NCBI GenBank assembly: GCA_002205965.3 | Contig: NADL03000748.1 | Span: 558,001-622,000, forward strand | Source: Kappaphycus alvarezii | Lineage: Eukaryota > Rhodophyta > Florideophyceae > Gigartinales > Solieriaceae | Length of the DNA stretch: 64,000 nucleotides | Direction of reading: 5' to 3' | The notes under the pieces: generated by a model | Databases searched by the model: none | What the model was told of the DNA's origin: nothing | What the model saw: only the letters and a program-made list of their open reading frames with translations | Shown here: piece after piece, positions 33,809 to 45,180 of the stretch | Layout: each line of letters opens with the position of its first letter | How positions within the stretch are numbered: the first letter of the stretch is position 1 | Made by a program: the position numbers and the translations under genes

Positions 33809-35668
33809 ATGTCACGGTCGACGTCCGTCAGTCATCCCTGCCTCCTTGTGCTCCTCTTCTTAGTTCCCCAATTTATCTTCCTCTTAACCGTCGCCACACT
33901 CTTCCTCATCCATGGCGGTCACAACAATGCAAACTTGTTCCGCAATCCGCACTGCCGCACTCAAAACTTCCAACATGCACACAGCCCAACCACTGTCATC
34001 CTCCAAATTTCAGACCTGCACATCTCGCATTCCAGACCAAACTCAAAAGCCACCCTGCACATTTTCGAAAACCAGACCCTCCCCCCCTTTCTCCCACTCG
34101 CCTCCGCACTCATAGTCACCGGCGATCTTGTCCACGCCGTCACCCGTCTTCCCTACCCTCTAACCAGCTACAGCAAGCAGAACAATCTAGAGTGGGCCTT
34201 TCTCGATGCCCTTGCCGCCCGAATCAACCGCTCAGTTCCTTGGATCGCTGTACATGGTAACCACGATACCTTTGGCGGTACCCCCGATCCTAAACATCGC
34301 TCCGCCCTATCCTGCCCCGCTCAAAAGCTCCCACTCAGACAAGTCACCCTCCCCGGTGTCAAACTCGTCGGTCTGGATTGTACCCTGCCGCATCCTCTTC
34401 ACCGCCCGCTCAATTTCTTCGGCGATGCGACTCTCGCCGCGTCCCACCTGCCATTAACCCTTCAACAACAACACCTTCCGACATTGGTCTTCGCACATTA
34501 CCCCAGTGCCGTCATGCGCAATGGACATCGTTTGCATACCACCAAGCATGGCAACTCAAAGTTTGCCGCCTTTCTTTCTGGCCATTTGCATACGTTGAAT
34601 GGCCTCGCCCCGAATGGCTTGCAATCCGTCACCAAGGGCGGCGCCTTTGAACTAGAGTTGGCAGACTTGGTCAAGGCTCGTGTCTTCCGAGTTTTGGTGT
34701 TTGACCGCGGCTACTTGTCCTTCAACGATTTTCCACTACCTCACGACCGGGTTCTGGTCGTGACCAACCCACCCAGGGCTGGCTTCTGCGCTCCGGGTGC
34801 CGGAGAGGCTGCTGCACGCTCGGAGCATATACGCATGGTCGCGCCTGGCAACACTTTGGAAGACGCGCAGGTATTTGTTGACGGCGACTTAATCGGGCGC
34901 GTAGGCATCGTGGAAGCATGTAAGGATGGTATGGAAAAATGCGTACCGGTGTATGGCGTTGCGTGGGAGGCAGGGCGGTATGATGATGGCCGTCTGCATG
35001 AGTTGACGGTTAGGTTCGCAGACGGGCTGATCTCAGAGAAGCATGTTTTCTCGTTTGATGGCCTTTCTAAGCTCGGGTTTCAGGAGCTGTGGCGGTCGGT
35101 TGTGTCCGCCTTGTTCTTACTCTCCGATTTCGATGCAATGGCGGAATGGCTGTGTCACATCGGGTTTGGGTGGTGCCTTTTATTTCTGGTACCCGGCCTG
35201 ATTCGAGCTCGCATGTCGTCAGTGACTCTGCTGTTGTCAGTGCTTATTTTGAAGTACGGACCGGCTTTTATTTTAGGTTTCGGACTGTCGGAGGCTGATG
35301 GTGGCCTTGGGATGGTGGGGCTGAAGCTCATGCGATTACCTTCAGGCGTGTATTCTTCTGGAGTTGACACCGCCTTTATGATGGCTACAGCAGTCTTGTA
35401 CGCAAGTCTACTTCCAGGGTGCTTTCTGGACTTCGTTTCGTTGTCAAGACTCGTTTGCAATAGAGTAGGTTTAATGGTTGCATGTTTGCATGCAGCCTTG
35501 TGTCTCTTCAGGAGCTCATCGTGGTGTTTTGAAATTATTGGGGCCCATGGCACCTGGGCAGGAATCCTGAGTCCATCATGCGTCCCGTTATTCATTGCAC
35601 TTACATTCAGCATCATTTCCTCCACGAATAGGATACGTAAAAGTACTAGGCAGCGGATGACTAAGTGA
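33809..35668 (+). CDS. TMEM62-like membrane metallophosphoesterase
   Basis: 619 residues from the ATG at 33809; an upstream in-frame stretch has no ATG. A hydrophobic segment at residues 10-35 is a signal anchor. The calcineurin-like metal-binding motifs follow: 'ISDLHIS' (Asp 69, His 71), 'VTGDLVH' (GD at 105-106), 'VHGNHDTFG' (GNHD at 150-153), 'VFAHYPSAV', and 'LSGHLHTL' with the last His pair. A beta-rich middle domain is followed by a C-terminal block of about five membrane helices (roughly residues 425-610, for example 'CLLFLVPGLI', 'VTLLLSVLILKYGPAF'). This order is that of eukaryotic TMEM62 proteins, whose substrate is not established. All metal ligands expected for activity are present. 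The stop lies 40 bp from that of the convergent RAD5-like gene. Confidence 0.85.
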   Translation: MSRSTSVSHPCLLVLLFLVPQFIFLLTVATLFLIHGGHNNANLFRNPHCRTQNFQHAHSPTTVILQISDLHISHSRPNSKATLHIFENQTLPPFLPLASALIVTGDLVHAVTRLPYPLTSYSKQNNLEWAFLDALAARINRSVPWIAVHGNHDTFGGTPDPKHRSALSCPAQKLPLRQVTLPGVKLVGLDCTLPHPLHRPLNFFGDATLAASHLPLTLQQQHLPTLVFAHYPSAVMRNGHRLHTTKHGNSKFAAFLSGHLHTLNGLAPNGLQSVTKGGAFELELADLVKARVFRVLVFDRGYLSFNDFPLPHDRVLVVTNPPRAGFCAPGAGEAAARSEHIRMVAPGNTLEDAQVFVDGDLIGRVGIVEACKDGMEKCVPVYGVAWEAGRYDDGRLHELTVRFADGLISEKHVFSFDGLSKLGFQELWRSVVSALFLLSDFDAMAEWLCHIGFGWCLLFLVPGLIRARMSSVTLLLSVLILKYGPAFILGFGLSEADGGLGMVGLKLMRLPSGVYSSGVDTAFMMATAVLYASLLPGCFLDFVSLSRLVCNRVGLMVACLHAALCLFRSSSWCFEIIGAHGTWAGILSPSCVPLFIALTFSIISSTNRIRKSTRQRMTK

Positions 35669-35708
35669 GCTCCATTTTACAGTTATATCTAGCTTTCTAG
35701 GTATTGAA

Positions 35709-38700
35709 CTACTGCGCGGAAAAGAGCAATTTGAGTTCGGACAGCCGCGCTTGTTTCTTGTCTTCATCAGTGGCAACTCCTAATGCGCCATCTGCAATGT
35801 CTTTCTTACGATCTTGAACGTCGAGAAGCTTCTCCTCGACAGATTCCTTGATCAGGTACCTCTTGATAACCACATCACGCGTCTGGCCGTGACGATGTAC
35901 GCGATCTTGAGCTTGAGCGTCAATTTGGGGATTCCAGTGAATATCCAGAAGTATAGCGAATGACGCAGATACAAGATTGAGACCGACCCCACCGGCCTTG
36001 AGTGATACAAGGAGCACATTCGCAGTTTCAGGCATAAGTTCATCGTCAACGGCAAAGCTCTGCAAAATCGAGGCCCTTTTGGCTTGAGTAACCGAGCCGT
36101 CGATACGCAACGTCCTCATTTTCGTCCTGTCGAGCGCGATTCCAACCAGGTCGAGCATGCTTGTGAACTGCGAAAACACAACAGTTTTCCCCACAGGACC
36201 TTTCTTCCTCTTCAATTGTATTGCCTGCAGATCCTCTAAAAGTGCATCAATCTTCGCACTTGACCTCCACCTCTTTTTCAAGTCCACAGCAAAGCGTGTT
36301 GCTCTTGGTAAGGTTGCAATGCTATTTGGGTCTAATGGTATACGACAAACAGGGCACCTCCTTGATCGACGAATGGTTTCATCCAAACAAACTCTGCATG
36401 CAGGATGTCCACATTCCCTAGGAGCAACTGGATCATCAATCACATCAAGGCAGATGGGGCATTCTCTTGCTTCTTGTAGTTGACCGGATTCAGCCTCCTT
36501 CAACACATTCTCTACAAACTGAGATGAGGACGCCCCCGCAGAACCTAAAAACTGCCTGAACATCTTGTCCTTGTCTTTTAACACAATACTGTCCTTGCTG
36601 GGAGCCGCAAAGACAAGGTACGGATGGTCGCATGCTTGGCGAAGGCGGAGCAGTAACTCTAGAACTGTGGCGAAGTTGTTCATTACTTTTCCCTGCTTCA
36701 CAAATGTATCGAATTGAACCTTGCTTCGCTCATGAAGGGCACGGTAAAAGTCTCGCTCTTCTTCTGAAGGCACTAGCCGAACAAGCTCAACAGTCTTTTT
36801 CGGAAGCCGGATGATGCATTTCCCGTCCACATCCTTTGTCGTTTTCTTTCGACGAAGTGTCACAGAAGAAATAATATCACGGAGAAGTGACATGGCCACT
36901 TTCTGAGTATCGGCATTCTTTGATTCAATATTTGCAACTATGCCCTTTTGCCACACTGCCCACGAAGACCAGGGTTTCAATCTGAGGAAATGGAGGAGGC
37001 TAAAAACGTCATTGACATGGTTATGTATAACAGTGCCGGTAACACACCAGCGCCTCTCCGCTTCTAATCGGAACACCGCTCGAGCCACTCGTGTGGTCCG
37101 ATTCCTAATTGTATGCGCTTCATCCAAGATAACTCGTCGCCAATGGATTTCAAAGAGGGCGCTACCATCCTCAGCGGCGCCTGTAGTACCATCTCGAGAG
37201 TCCCGTGTGTATTCAGATGCTACTACGCCGTATGTCGTTACAACAACGTCGGCATACTTGAGCGATATTGAATTCGCATCTCCTCTCGATTGGCCATAGT
37301 GTGATGTCACGCGCAGAAAGCGAGACTCGATATGAAGATCAAGCTCGTCCATCCACTGTGTAACTAGTGACATCGGACATACCACTAATGTTCCGCCCGA
37401 CACGGGCGCACATGACCCAACTCCGGAGGTTACCTTTTCTGAGATATATTTTCTAATTCGTTTCCCTTTTCCGGAGAACGAATTTTGCCGTTTCTTCTGG
37501 GGGCTCTCAAATATATCTTCGTCACTGCCATCGTCTGACTCTTTCTGTTGTCTGTGTTTTGCTCCTTTGCTTTCACGTGAAGCTCCGTTGCTCGCTGCTC
37601 AGAGTCCGTAGTAGATGGGGCACCATCGCTTGGTTTCCAGTCCTCGTCACCGAAACCGTCATCTGATTCCTCAGTATAAAACTTGTGGGAATCACTGGTA
37701 CCATCGCCTCCGTCCCTGTCGTCGGCAACCGGGTCTCGAGTTTTTCTTTTCTTCATCTGGGATCCCCTAACCGAAGGATCGTCTTGTTTTCGCAGCTCTT
37801 CGCTTCCCTCCCTGCATATATCATCACTTAGTGTTTCCATCGGTGAGATGGATTTGCGAGGGTTATGATCAACGCACACGTTCTTCTCTGATTCGGGTTG
37901 AGCATCGTTAACACAATTCACAATCGCAATTCTCTTCCCACCCTGGTTTGTTTTTACATTTGTCGTTTTGTGATGATCAATAAAGCGAGCTTGGTCACTG
38001 GCATATAAAGGAGTGATTTCATCTTCTTCAGCCTTACCAAGCGCTTCTTTGCTCTCAAAGAACTGACTGCTGCCGAGGACTCAATTTTCCTTTGAAGAGA
38101 GATTGGGAAGCCGATCGCTTTCGACGACTCGGGCATCTTTGCTTGCGATGCCTGCTATCTTTGCGTTGCCCTTCCAAGTCGTGAACAATGCACGCAATGC
38201 ACTGCACGGTCTTTCCTAGACCCATTTCATCCGCAAGAATCCCACCGTAGGGCTCTCCAACGTTATCAAGGGGCGGTTCGAGGGCAAATCCGCCGATACT
38301 CGGATTAACAAAAAACACGCCTCCGTCAAGGAATACCTTGCGCTTCCACAGGGGATTCAACATAAAGTCAACTGCATTTGGATCCTTGTCGATTGCACGA
38401 CTGCCAAATTTCTCTCGAGCAACCATCCAACCGACACCAGCTCTTTGATACTCACGGAGTGTGCAACTCAGATGCATTGGCGGAACAAACGATGTAACTT
38501 CGTCCTTACTAATTTCACTGACAGTTCGATAGTAAGCCTCGGCCCCCTCCTCGGAAACAGCACCAGCCTTCTCAACCTCACTCTCCGCCGGCTTCGGAAA
38601 CTTCACCCGGTCCCTCTCTGGGGCTGACAAATATTAAGAGACAAAATCATATTAACCACATCCAGACGCTTCTTATCGACCCCAGCCTCTCCACTTACCT

Positions 38701-39916
38701 CCCCTTCTTCCTCTTCTTCTGGATTGTTTTCTGATTGAAGCCCACATTCCACTGCTTCTTGATCCGCCGCACCGTCAAATGCTTCCTTAGTTAATGACAA
38801 CGTCACTTCCAAAAACACGTCGGCAAACATTCGTGGCCTCTCAGGAGCGTCAATAACTTTGCAAGTGGACACAACAAGCCCTGTTTGCAAAGCAGGCGCC
38901 AGAGCTTTTGCTGTATCCGGCGCCAATATGCCTATCTCACGGCCCTTCCTCGAAAATCGGACTATTTTAGCAGGTTTAGCAGAAGCAATACGCTTTCCTT
39001 TTCCTTTTGACAGCTTCGTCGCGCGTGGAAGAGGCGGCACCTCAAGTACGACGTGATCATCCGCGGATATCAGTTTTTTCTTTCCAGGTATATTAATTGA
39101 GCCGCGACAGAAATGGGTGCATATGGGCTTTGGCCATTCGCCCTGAGGGTGGGCCTGATCCCTCTGAGAGGGCTGTGGATTCTGCGCATGGGACCAAATC
39201 CTCTTACCGTACCCATTTGGAAGATGCCCAGAACCACTGGTTCCCACGTGGATCTCAGCGCTGTCGGCACTAGCACGATTTCCGCCGTCGCAAGCAACTT
39301 GCAGTGGAGCATTTTGTTGCTCAACAGGGTGCCCGTTTGCAGCCAGTTTCAAATCTGTTACAGGTGCCGGCTGTGGCATCTGCGACGGCCTCTCAGCAGA
39401 TGCTTCTATGCCTGTTACTTGACCTGCACTGCTTGCTGCGGCTTGGTGTCCATTTAGCTGTACCTCTGGTTCATCATCAGGGTCTAGCTTCCCTAGCACG
39501 GCCTTGATGTATCGTTCCCTTTTGTCCTTTCCCAAATTTCTCCACAGATCTGCTATAAAGTCGTTAATTTCAGCCTGATTAGCGCCTACATGCTCTGTAG
39601 CGCGCTTGTAATTCTCGTAATAAAACTGACGCCACGCAGTGCGGCGTTGCTCTTTGGTGGGAAACCTTTTCTCCAAGTGCGTGTGAGTGTCGACATGAAT
39701 AGTTTCGGTACGCAGGGGTTGAGAGTTGGCAGCGGCAACTTGAATGGGGGCATCGGGACGACCAAGGGTGCCATCAGTTAGTAAGCCGTAAGCTGCGGCG
39801 TTTACATCGCCACCGGAACGAATGAGGGCGGCACGAAGTCGTGGGTCGGGGATGTGGGCGCCGGCAAAGGAACGAAGGGACTCGAGCTTCTGAGTCGTCA
39901 CTAGGTTGGAGCCCAT
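35709..39916 (-). CDS. RAD5: RAD5/HLTF-like SWI2/SNF2 DNA translocase with HIRAN and RING domains (frame broken)
   Basis: Reads from the ATG at 39916 to the stop at 35709. In order: UBA-like helix set (residues ~10-46, 'RLRAALIRSGGDVNAAAYGLL'), an HMG-like segment (~90-143), HIRAN DNA-end-binding domain (~262-376, 'KIVRFSRKGREIGILAPD'), SNF2 motif I 'GILADEMGLGKTVQ' (about 38220), a long acidic/basic insert, 'GGTLVVCPMSLVTQW', the 'ILDEAH' box, a C3HC4 RING ('CPICLDVIDDP'...'CPVCRIPL', about 36330-36460) set within the helicase, then 'KTVVFSQFTSMLDL' and 'QDRVHRHGQTRDV'. This is the RAD5/HLTF architecture: error-free DNA damage tolerance with fork remodelling and PCNA polyubiquitination in the nucleus. 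The frame changes at a likely intron (38616-38698) and at about 38090 and 37595, inside the variable insert; the last two look like assembly indels. Confidence 0.9.
38616..38698 (-). other. Candidate 83-nt intron in the RAD5-like gene
   Basis: The minus strand shows a consensus donor 'GAG|GTAAGT' at 38698, a pyrimidine-containing 3' part, and an acceptor at 'CCCCAGAG' before 38615. Removal joins the HIRAN-side frame to the helicase-side frame exactly. An acceptor at the preceding CAG would break the frame, so the second AG is proposed. Confidence 0.55.
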
Positions 39917-41572
39917 GTTCGTAACAGGGCGTTAGAAGGAAGGAGCGACGGGAAGTGGTTGGGCATGAGGATGCGGCTTGATGGATACTGTATCTCAAGG
40001 ACCCGGCGGATAGCATCATTTTGGGAGAGGATGTAATTTTTGGCGGGAGAATAGTTAGTGGTACAGTCTTGTTTACCTTCTGTAATGCACCAAGTGTTAA
40101 AATAACGCAGTCTACTTGAGTGTGCAACTGTACAGCTGTGCACAAGTTTAAACTTTACTGCACAGTGGAAACCTTCACCCAAGACTTTACAGTTGTGGTT
40201 TACAGCAGGCAATTACAGGAGTCTCTGGCTGCTGCCGCTCGACGCCATAGCCCGTGTCGGCCCCTTCGTTGAGTTATCAAGTACTGTACCTTACTTGTTC
40301 GACCAATCACCGGTGCAAAAGTGTGCAACTACTGTACTTTACACGTCCTTTACCGTACTTATTTGCCCCTGTTTAGGTACACGCGGAAGTGAGTTGCCAG
40401 TGTATTCACTGTAATGCAGTGAAAGATAAGCAATAATCAATAAATTTATTACCTAGACGCAGAAATTACCCAAAGTATTTGTACTGTAAGGGGTTTTTAA
40501 TAACAGAGTAATAATAACAGCACTAACTGCGGTTGCGCGGTTCGTGCGCAAAGGAGATGAGAGGTTAACGAGGCTGTAAGGTATAGAGGATTTGGGCGGC
40601 AAAGTAGAATGGGTACGTGCGTTCCCCCGGTCGGGTTGTTTTCGTCGTGAGCGAAACCCCTTCCCTATTTCGTGTCGCCGGGTATATAAAGCGCAGTGCG
40701 CCAAATTCAAACTTTCGTAGTCACTGTACCAATTGACTACTGCACTCGAAAAAGGCTAATTCTTGGCTAAATTCGGCATTACTGTAATGCGCATTCAACA
40801 CTAACATGTTAATCTACTGTAAAAGCAGCGACCTGTAGTATGCGTAGTGTCAGCGAGGGGGATCGAGGAAGGAAGGCGCAGTGAACGAGTACAAAAGCCC
40901 TCCAAAATGCCGTTGCAGTCCCGAATTTGGTGTGTCTAATTGGGCCGATTGTCGTAGATAGTTGACACACAGGTAGGTAGGTAGTCCGATTGAACATTTT
41001 CCACTATATCTCTGTTTTTCCTCCTATCGCCCCGATCGGGCGAGGAGCTCTTTTTTATATAGCCTCTTGCATGACAATATAGGAGTGGTAAAAGCTCGAT
41101 AAGTACTGTATTACCGGTACCACTATACACCAGTACTGCCACCTGTCAAATGCGGCACAAGTCATCGAGGTTTCCAAGTCGTTGCAGTCGTAGCCCGCGA
41201 TTGGACACGACCGTTTGTACTGTATGCACTATACAAAACGACCACAATGGCAGCAGTAACAGCAGCAAGCAATACTGTACAGTAGTGTACAAGCACCAGT
41301 AATAACAGAATCAAAGAAAGCAGGAGCGTGAGCTTAGAGTGGGTTCCATGTACAGCACAGTGGGAGCGATGTGTGCAGGCGTTATTAATATCCCTACAGT
41401 CCGTTAGGTACCAAAAATCGCACTTAAGAAAAAATCGGAACAAGACCGTTACGATGTTATATCCAACAAAAAGCCCATAAGGCCGTTAAGGAGGGCAAGT
41501 TGCAACGGACAGCAGTAGATCCTAGCTCACAGAAAGCTGTTTCTGTCGGCACAAACGGATCCATGATTCTTC
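39917..41572. other. Intergenic with GTACTGTA motifs and orphan TATA boxes
   Basis: Upstream of the RAD5-like gene. Many TGTACAGTA-type motifs occur (40090-40145, 40280-40345, 40480 and 41270-41290). A perfect TATATAAA on the plus strand at 40683-40690 and another TATATA at about 41055 have no credible frame downstream before the transposon at 41.5 kb. They could drive a non-coding RNA or be chance. Confidence 0.4.
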
Positions 41573-44500
41573 TTGGCGTCGTCTCGACTTTCAAAACTGA
41601 AGATCGGACCAAAATTACCACAACCAGCCCCATTCCAGACCAAACGTCTCAGCGCTGCACATCCGACGTACATGCAAGGTTCATCTGCCGCTCCCACGCC
41701 TTCTAACCAGGAATCTGGAACTCCATCTGCTATCCAAGCAATTGTAGCAGGTTACATCGGGCAAGAGTCGTATGGTAGAGACGTTCGACGCGCAGTAGCG
41801 TCTGGTGCAACTGTCATTGAGGAGGATCAGGAAGGAGAGTCTCCACCGCATAGTCGTCAACAGGGGCGTAGAAGAGGGACTGGGGGGGGGTAGGGGAAGG
41901 GGAAGAGGCAGGGGCATAGGGCGTGTAAGAAGTTGGGTCGCGGTGCTTGAAGATGCAGGTCTGGTTGGACAAAAGGTGAAGACCAAGCTCAGAGTATAGT
42001 CATGGAGAAGGAGTTCTTCGAGGATGTTATTAAGCATCGAGCACGCATGATCTGAAAGGCTGTCGTGAGTAATCCAAAGTTGGAGTTGCGAGGAAAGGGG
42101 CTTTCTCAAACGCGCTATGGCGTGGCAGTGGGAATCATGAATGGTCTCCTACGACAATTGTTGGATTGGTTTTATGAGTCTCTGAGGCTACTGAAGATAA
42201 CGTAAATGGGAGAACAGGTGACTTTCACGCTTGGAGATATGTACAGATATGTGGCTGTTCTTCTTATCTCGCACAAGTCAGGGTTTAGCTTTGAGAAGGC
42301 TATATCTATGTTGCGTCAAGGTGGAAGCGTACCCCCGTCTCTGGACAGTGTTAAGCGAATAGTAGCACGAATTATTGCGTATCCAGCGATTGGAAGAGGC
42401 AAGAAAGGCCAAGGCACCTGGAATTCCCAACGGGATCAGACACAACATTTGACGTAGTTTGAAAGGATCGCATTCAGGGAGACAAGAACGATTTTCTTCG
42501 TTGCGTTGCATCTATTAACCACATTAGATGCTGACTTATACGGAACTAGAGCCTCCGGTAATCAGGGTAAGACGTTGAGCAACAGAAAGGCGGACAAGGA
42601 AGGACACAGTTCTGATGCTGTGGCGGATGCTTTGTATCGGGTCACGCTTCCAACCAGGTTTCGAAGGACAGGGAAGAGCGAGGATGAGGAGATAAGGAAG
42701 CTTTTGTAGAAGCTTTTAGACGGTCGCGGGTAGGAATTGTTGGTAGGATGCATTGTCAAAGCTTACAAAGGCTATGGAAAGGAGGAATTTGTTCAGACCC
42801 TGATGGCATTTGGCTTGTGCTTAGTTTTTGCTATGCCCGAATATATTCTGAGATGTCATTCGTTTGTCGGACAGTCCTATCTAAATCCATACAGTGCGGA
42901 TTTGGTTGAAGAATAATCCAAAAATAGTATAGTCGCTGACGGCGGAGAAACTTCGAATGGTGATGCGAATAAATCAAGAGTTACGGCTGATTCTGTGATG
43001 GGAGGGCAAGGTGTGGGGGAGGAAGATGTTGCAGTAAGAGCGCAAGAGACCCCTGGTAGCTCTGAAGTTATGGGTAATGCTGAATGGAGAAGTGGAACTG
43101 AACGATCTGATAGGAGGAAAGATTTAGTCATTGATGACGATCCGCAGAGGGGACCAGAGGTCTTCTTCTCCTCAACGGTTGCTACAAGTGCTGAGAGGAG
43201 GATCGAAATAACTGAATTACTGCGGTTGCTGTTCGAGAACGAAGTACGGAGAAGTTTTGTAAGGTCTTGGGACTTATGTTTGCAGTTCCACCAAACCTGC
43301 AAGGGAAGTTGAACAAATAGATTGCTGTGCCAAAGGCGGGTACCAATCTGGATAGAACCATATTTAGCCTTCCTAAAAAATAAAGAGAAGTATGTTTAAA
43401 AGCTAGCCCGTATCGTGGAGGAGAAGATTGGGGCAGTGTGTGATGTATTAAAGTTGGAACAGCGCTGCGCAGACTGATTCATTTGCAGTCAGTTTTGCAT
43501 TACAGAGACCAATGCTGGTAGCTTGTTGCTTTCATTTAGCAGGTTGGGGGACTTGCTTGGAATCAAGGAAACTGTCATTGGGAAGACTTTGGATGATTGG
43601 TTAAAACAGCTGCAAAGCGGTTGGTTTAGTTCGAAATTTTCAACAGAACCAATTAAGATGGGCTCTTCGAATGAGGGTGCAGTAATGAATGAGTTGCAAA
43701 ACAAGGGTTATGTAAAGGATCTTTTCGACATTGGAATGGTGGACATGAAGGGAGAACAGTACATTGCATGTTCCCCTGATGGTGTGACTGTCTTAGAAAT
43801 TTCGGAGTTTGAAGAGTGGAACACATCAGATGCTATCGAGCCGGTTGGTACAGATATTTTTGTTCTAGCTTCTATCAATATTTATACAAGAATATTTGCT
43901 AGCTTGCTCGGTGCAGCTGTAACAGTTGCGAACATGGATGTCGTGCGATGTGAGATTGGTGATGAGAAGTTTAGAGAGTATGTCCCAAAGGAGCACATGG
44001 GACAAATTATTCACCAATCAATGTTTATGCAGGAGGAGTTCTGTTTGTACGTTATGGCAGGGGAGACGGGATTAGTCTACGTTGCTATTGTTAGAATTAC
44101 AGTGCAGGCGCGGAGAACATTTCAAGAATCTCTTGTCAGTATAGCTAAACACTTATGGAGTGGGCACATAATGATACCCTAAACATCACATCGTTTCTTG
44201 ACAGACATCTGACACTAGCGCTCAAGACTCTTCACAAGTTCTGGCGCATTTTCGATAGGCCAATCTCCATAAATGGATGTTTTTTTCCTCTCAAGTTGTT
44301 CAAACACTCCGCTCAGACGTTCTATTCTAAGACTAAGGCGGGAGTAGACGGGGCCACACAACAAAGTGCCATTTTGCGATGCTCTACTTCCACATTAAAG
44401 TTGGAGTAGAAGATGGTGCCTCAGGTCATCAAGACTTTGGCGCTTAATGGCTTTATCGGGTGGAGAATGTTGCAAAGAGAATATTTGCTGGAATCAGAGC

Positions 44501-45180
44501 GACTTTTTCGCTCTATTGAGTCGTATAGGGTGCTTTGAACAAGAGACAGTCTACAGCGGACTTTATTTTTGATGTTGCACAAGAGAAGCTTAGTTATGCA
44601 TCCACTCTCGAAGCCAATGATGGCGGCAATAGAGCATTTTTTTACGTTCCTGAAACGTTCGATGAAGAGGCTAAGCGCCTAATAGCTTTGGCTCATTCCA
44701 AAAAGAGAAATCGCATCAAGTTTTTCAACAGTGCTGAGGGTGTTGCTTTGCGATTGTCAGTAGGAGGGAATCATATTGAGCAAGGTGCTCTAACTCATTG
44801 CGCTCTATGTGGTCAACATGGACCGGGCAATAGGGGCCACCGCACGACCTTCAAATGTACTGTTTGTCAAGTCCATCTATGCGTAAAGGTATTACCGGGT
44901 TATCGTAAGAGCTGTTCTCAGATTTAGCACAGCTCGAAGGTTCTAGAGGCCAGGCAGAGCGCTGTTGAGGTCTATAGGTGGTACTAGTAACTCCGAGGTG
45001 CCTAATAGAAGCGAGGATCAGAGTGGTACGGAGGAGGTAGAAAGTTCGTTAGGCACTAACAGAAGGCAAGAGGAGGATCTAATTGCAGAAGATTCTGTGG
45101 CTAGACCGAGAACCAGATCGAGTGTAGGATCTGCGCAATCAACTCGGCAACGTTCAAATGGAACTGACGGAAATGGATAG
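41573..45180 (+). pseudogene. PiggyBac-like DDE transposase joined to a PD-(D/E)XK (YqaJ-like) nuclease module, decayed
   Basis: One reading frame runs from 41573 to 44182 interrupted only by about a dozen stops. It carries 'FTLGDMYRYVAVLL', 'LDADLYGTRASGNQGK', 'NRKADKEGHSSDAVADAL', 'GYGKEEFVQTLMAFGL' and 'VFAMPEYILRCHSFVGQSY'. Then come a low-complexity Glu/Arg stretch and 'KMGSSNEGAVMNEL' with 'YIACSPDGV' and 'YVPKEHMGQIIHQSMF', the layout of lambda-exonuclease/YqaJ nucleases. After two frame changes come 'KTKAGVDGATQ' (position of a last DDE Asp), 'DFIFDVAQEKLSYAS' and a zinc ribbon 'HCALCGQHGPGNRGHRTTFK' followed by C-x2-C and C, as at piggyBac C-termini. The superfamily call rests on motif memory. 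The element is dead; terminal repeats were not found. Confidence 0.6.
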
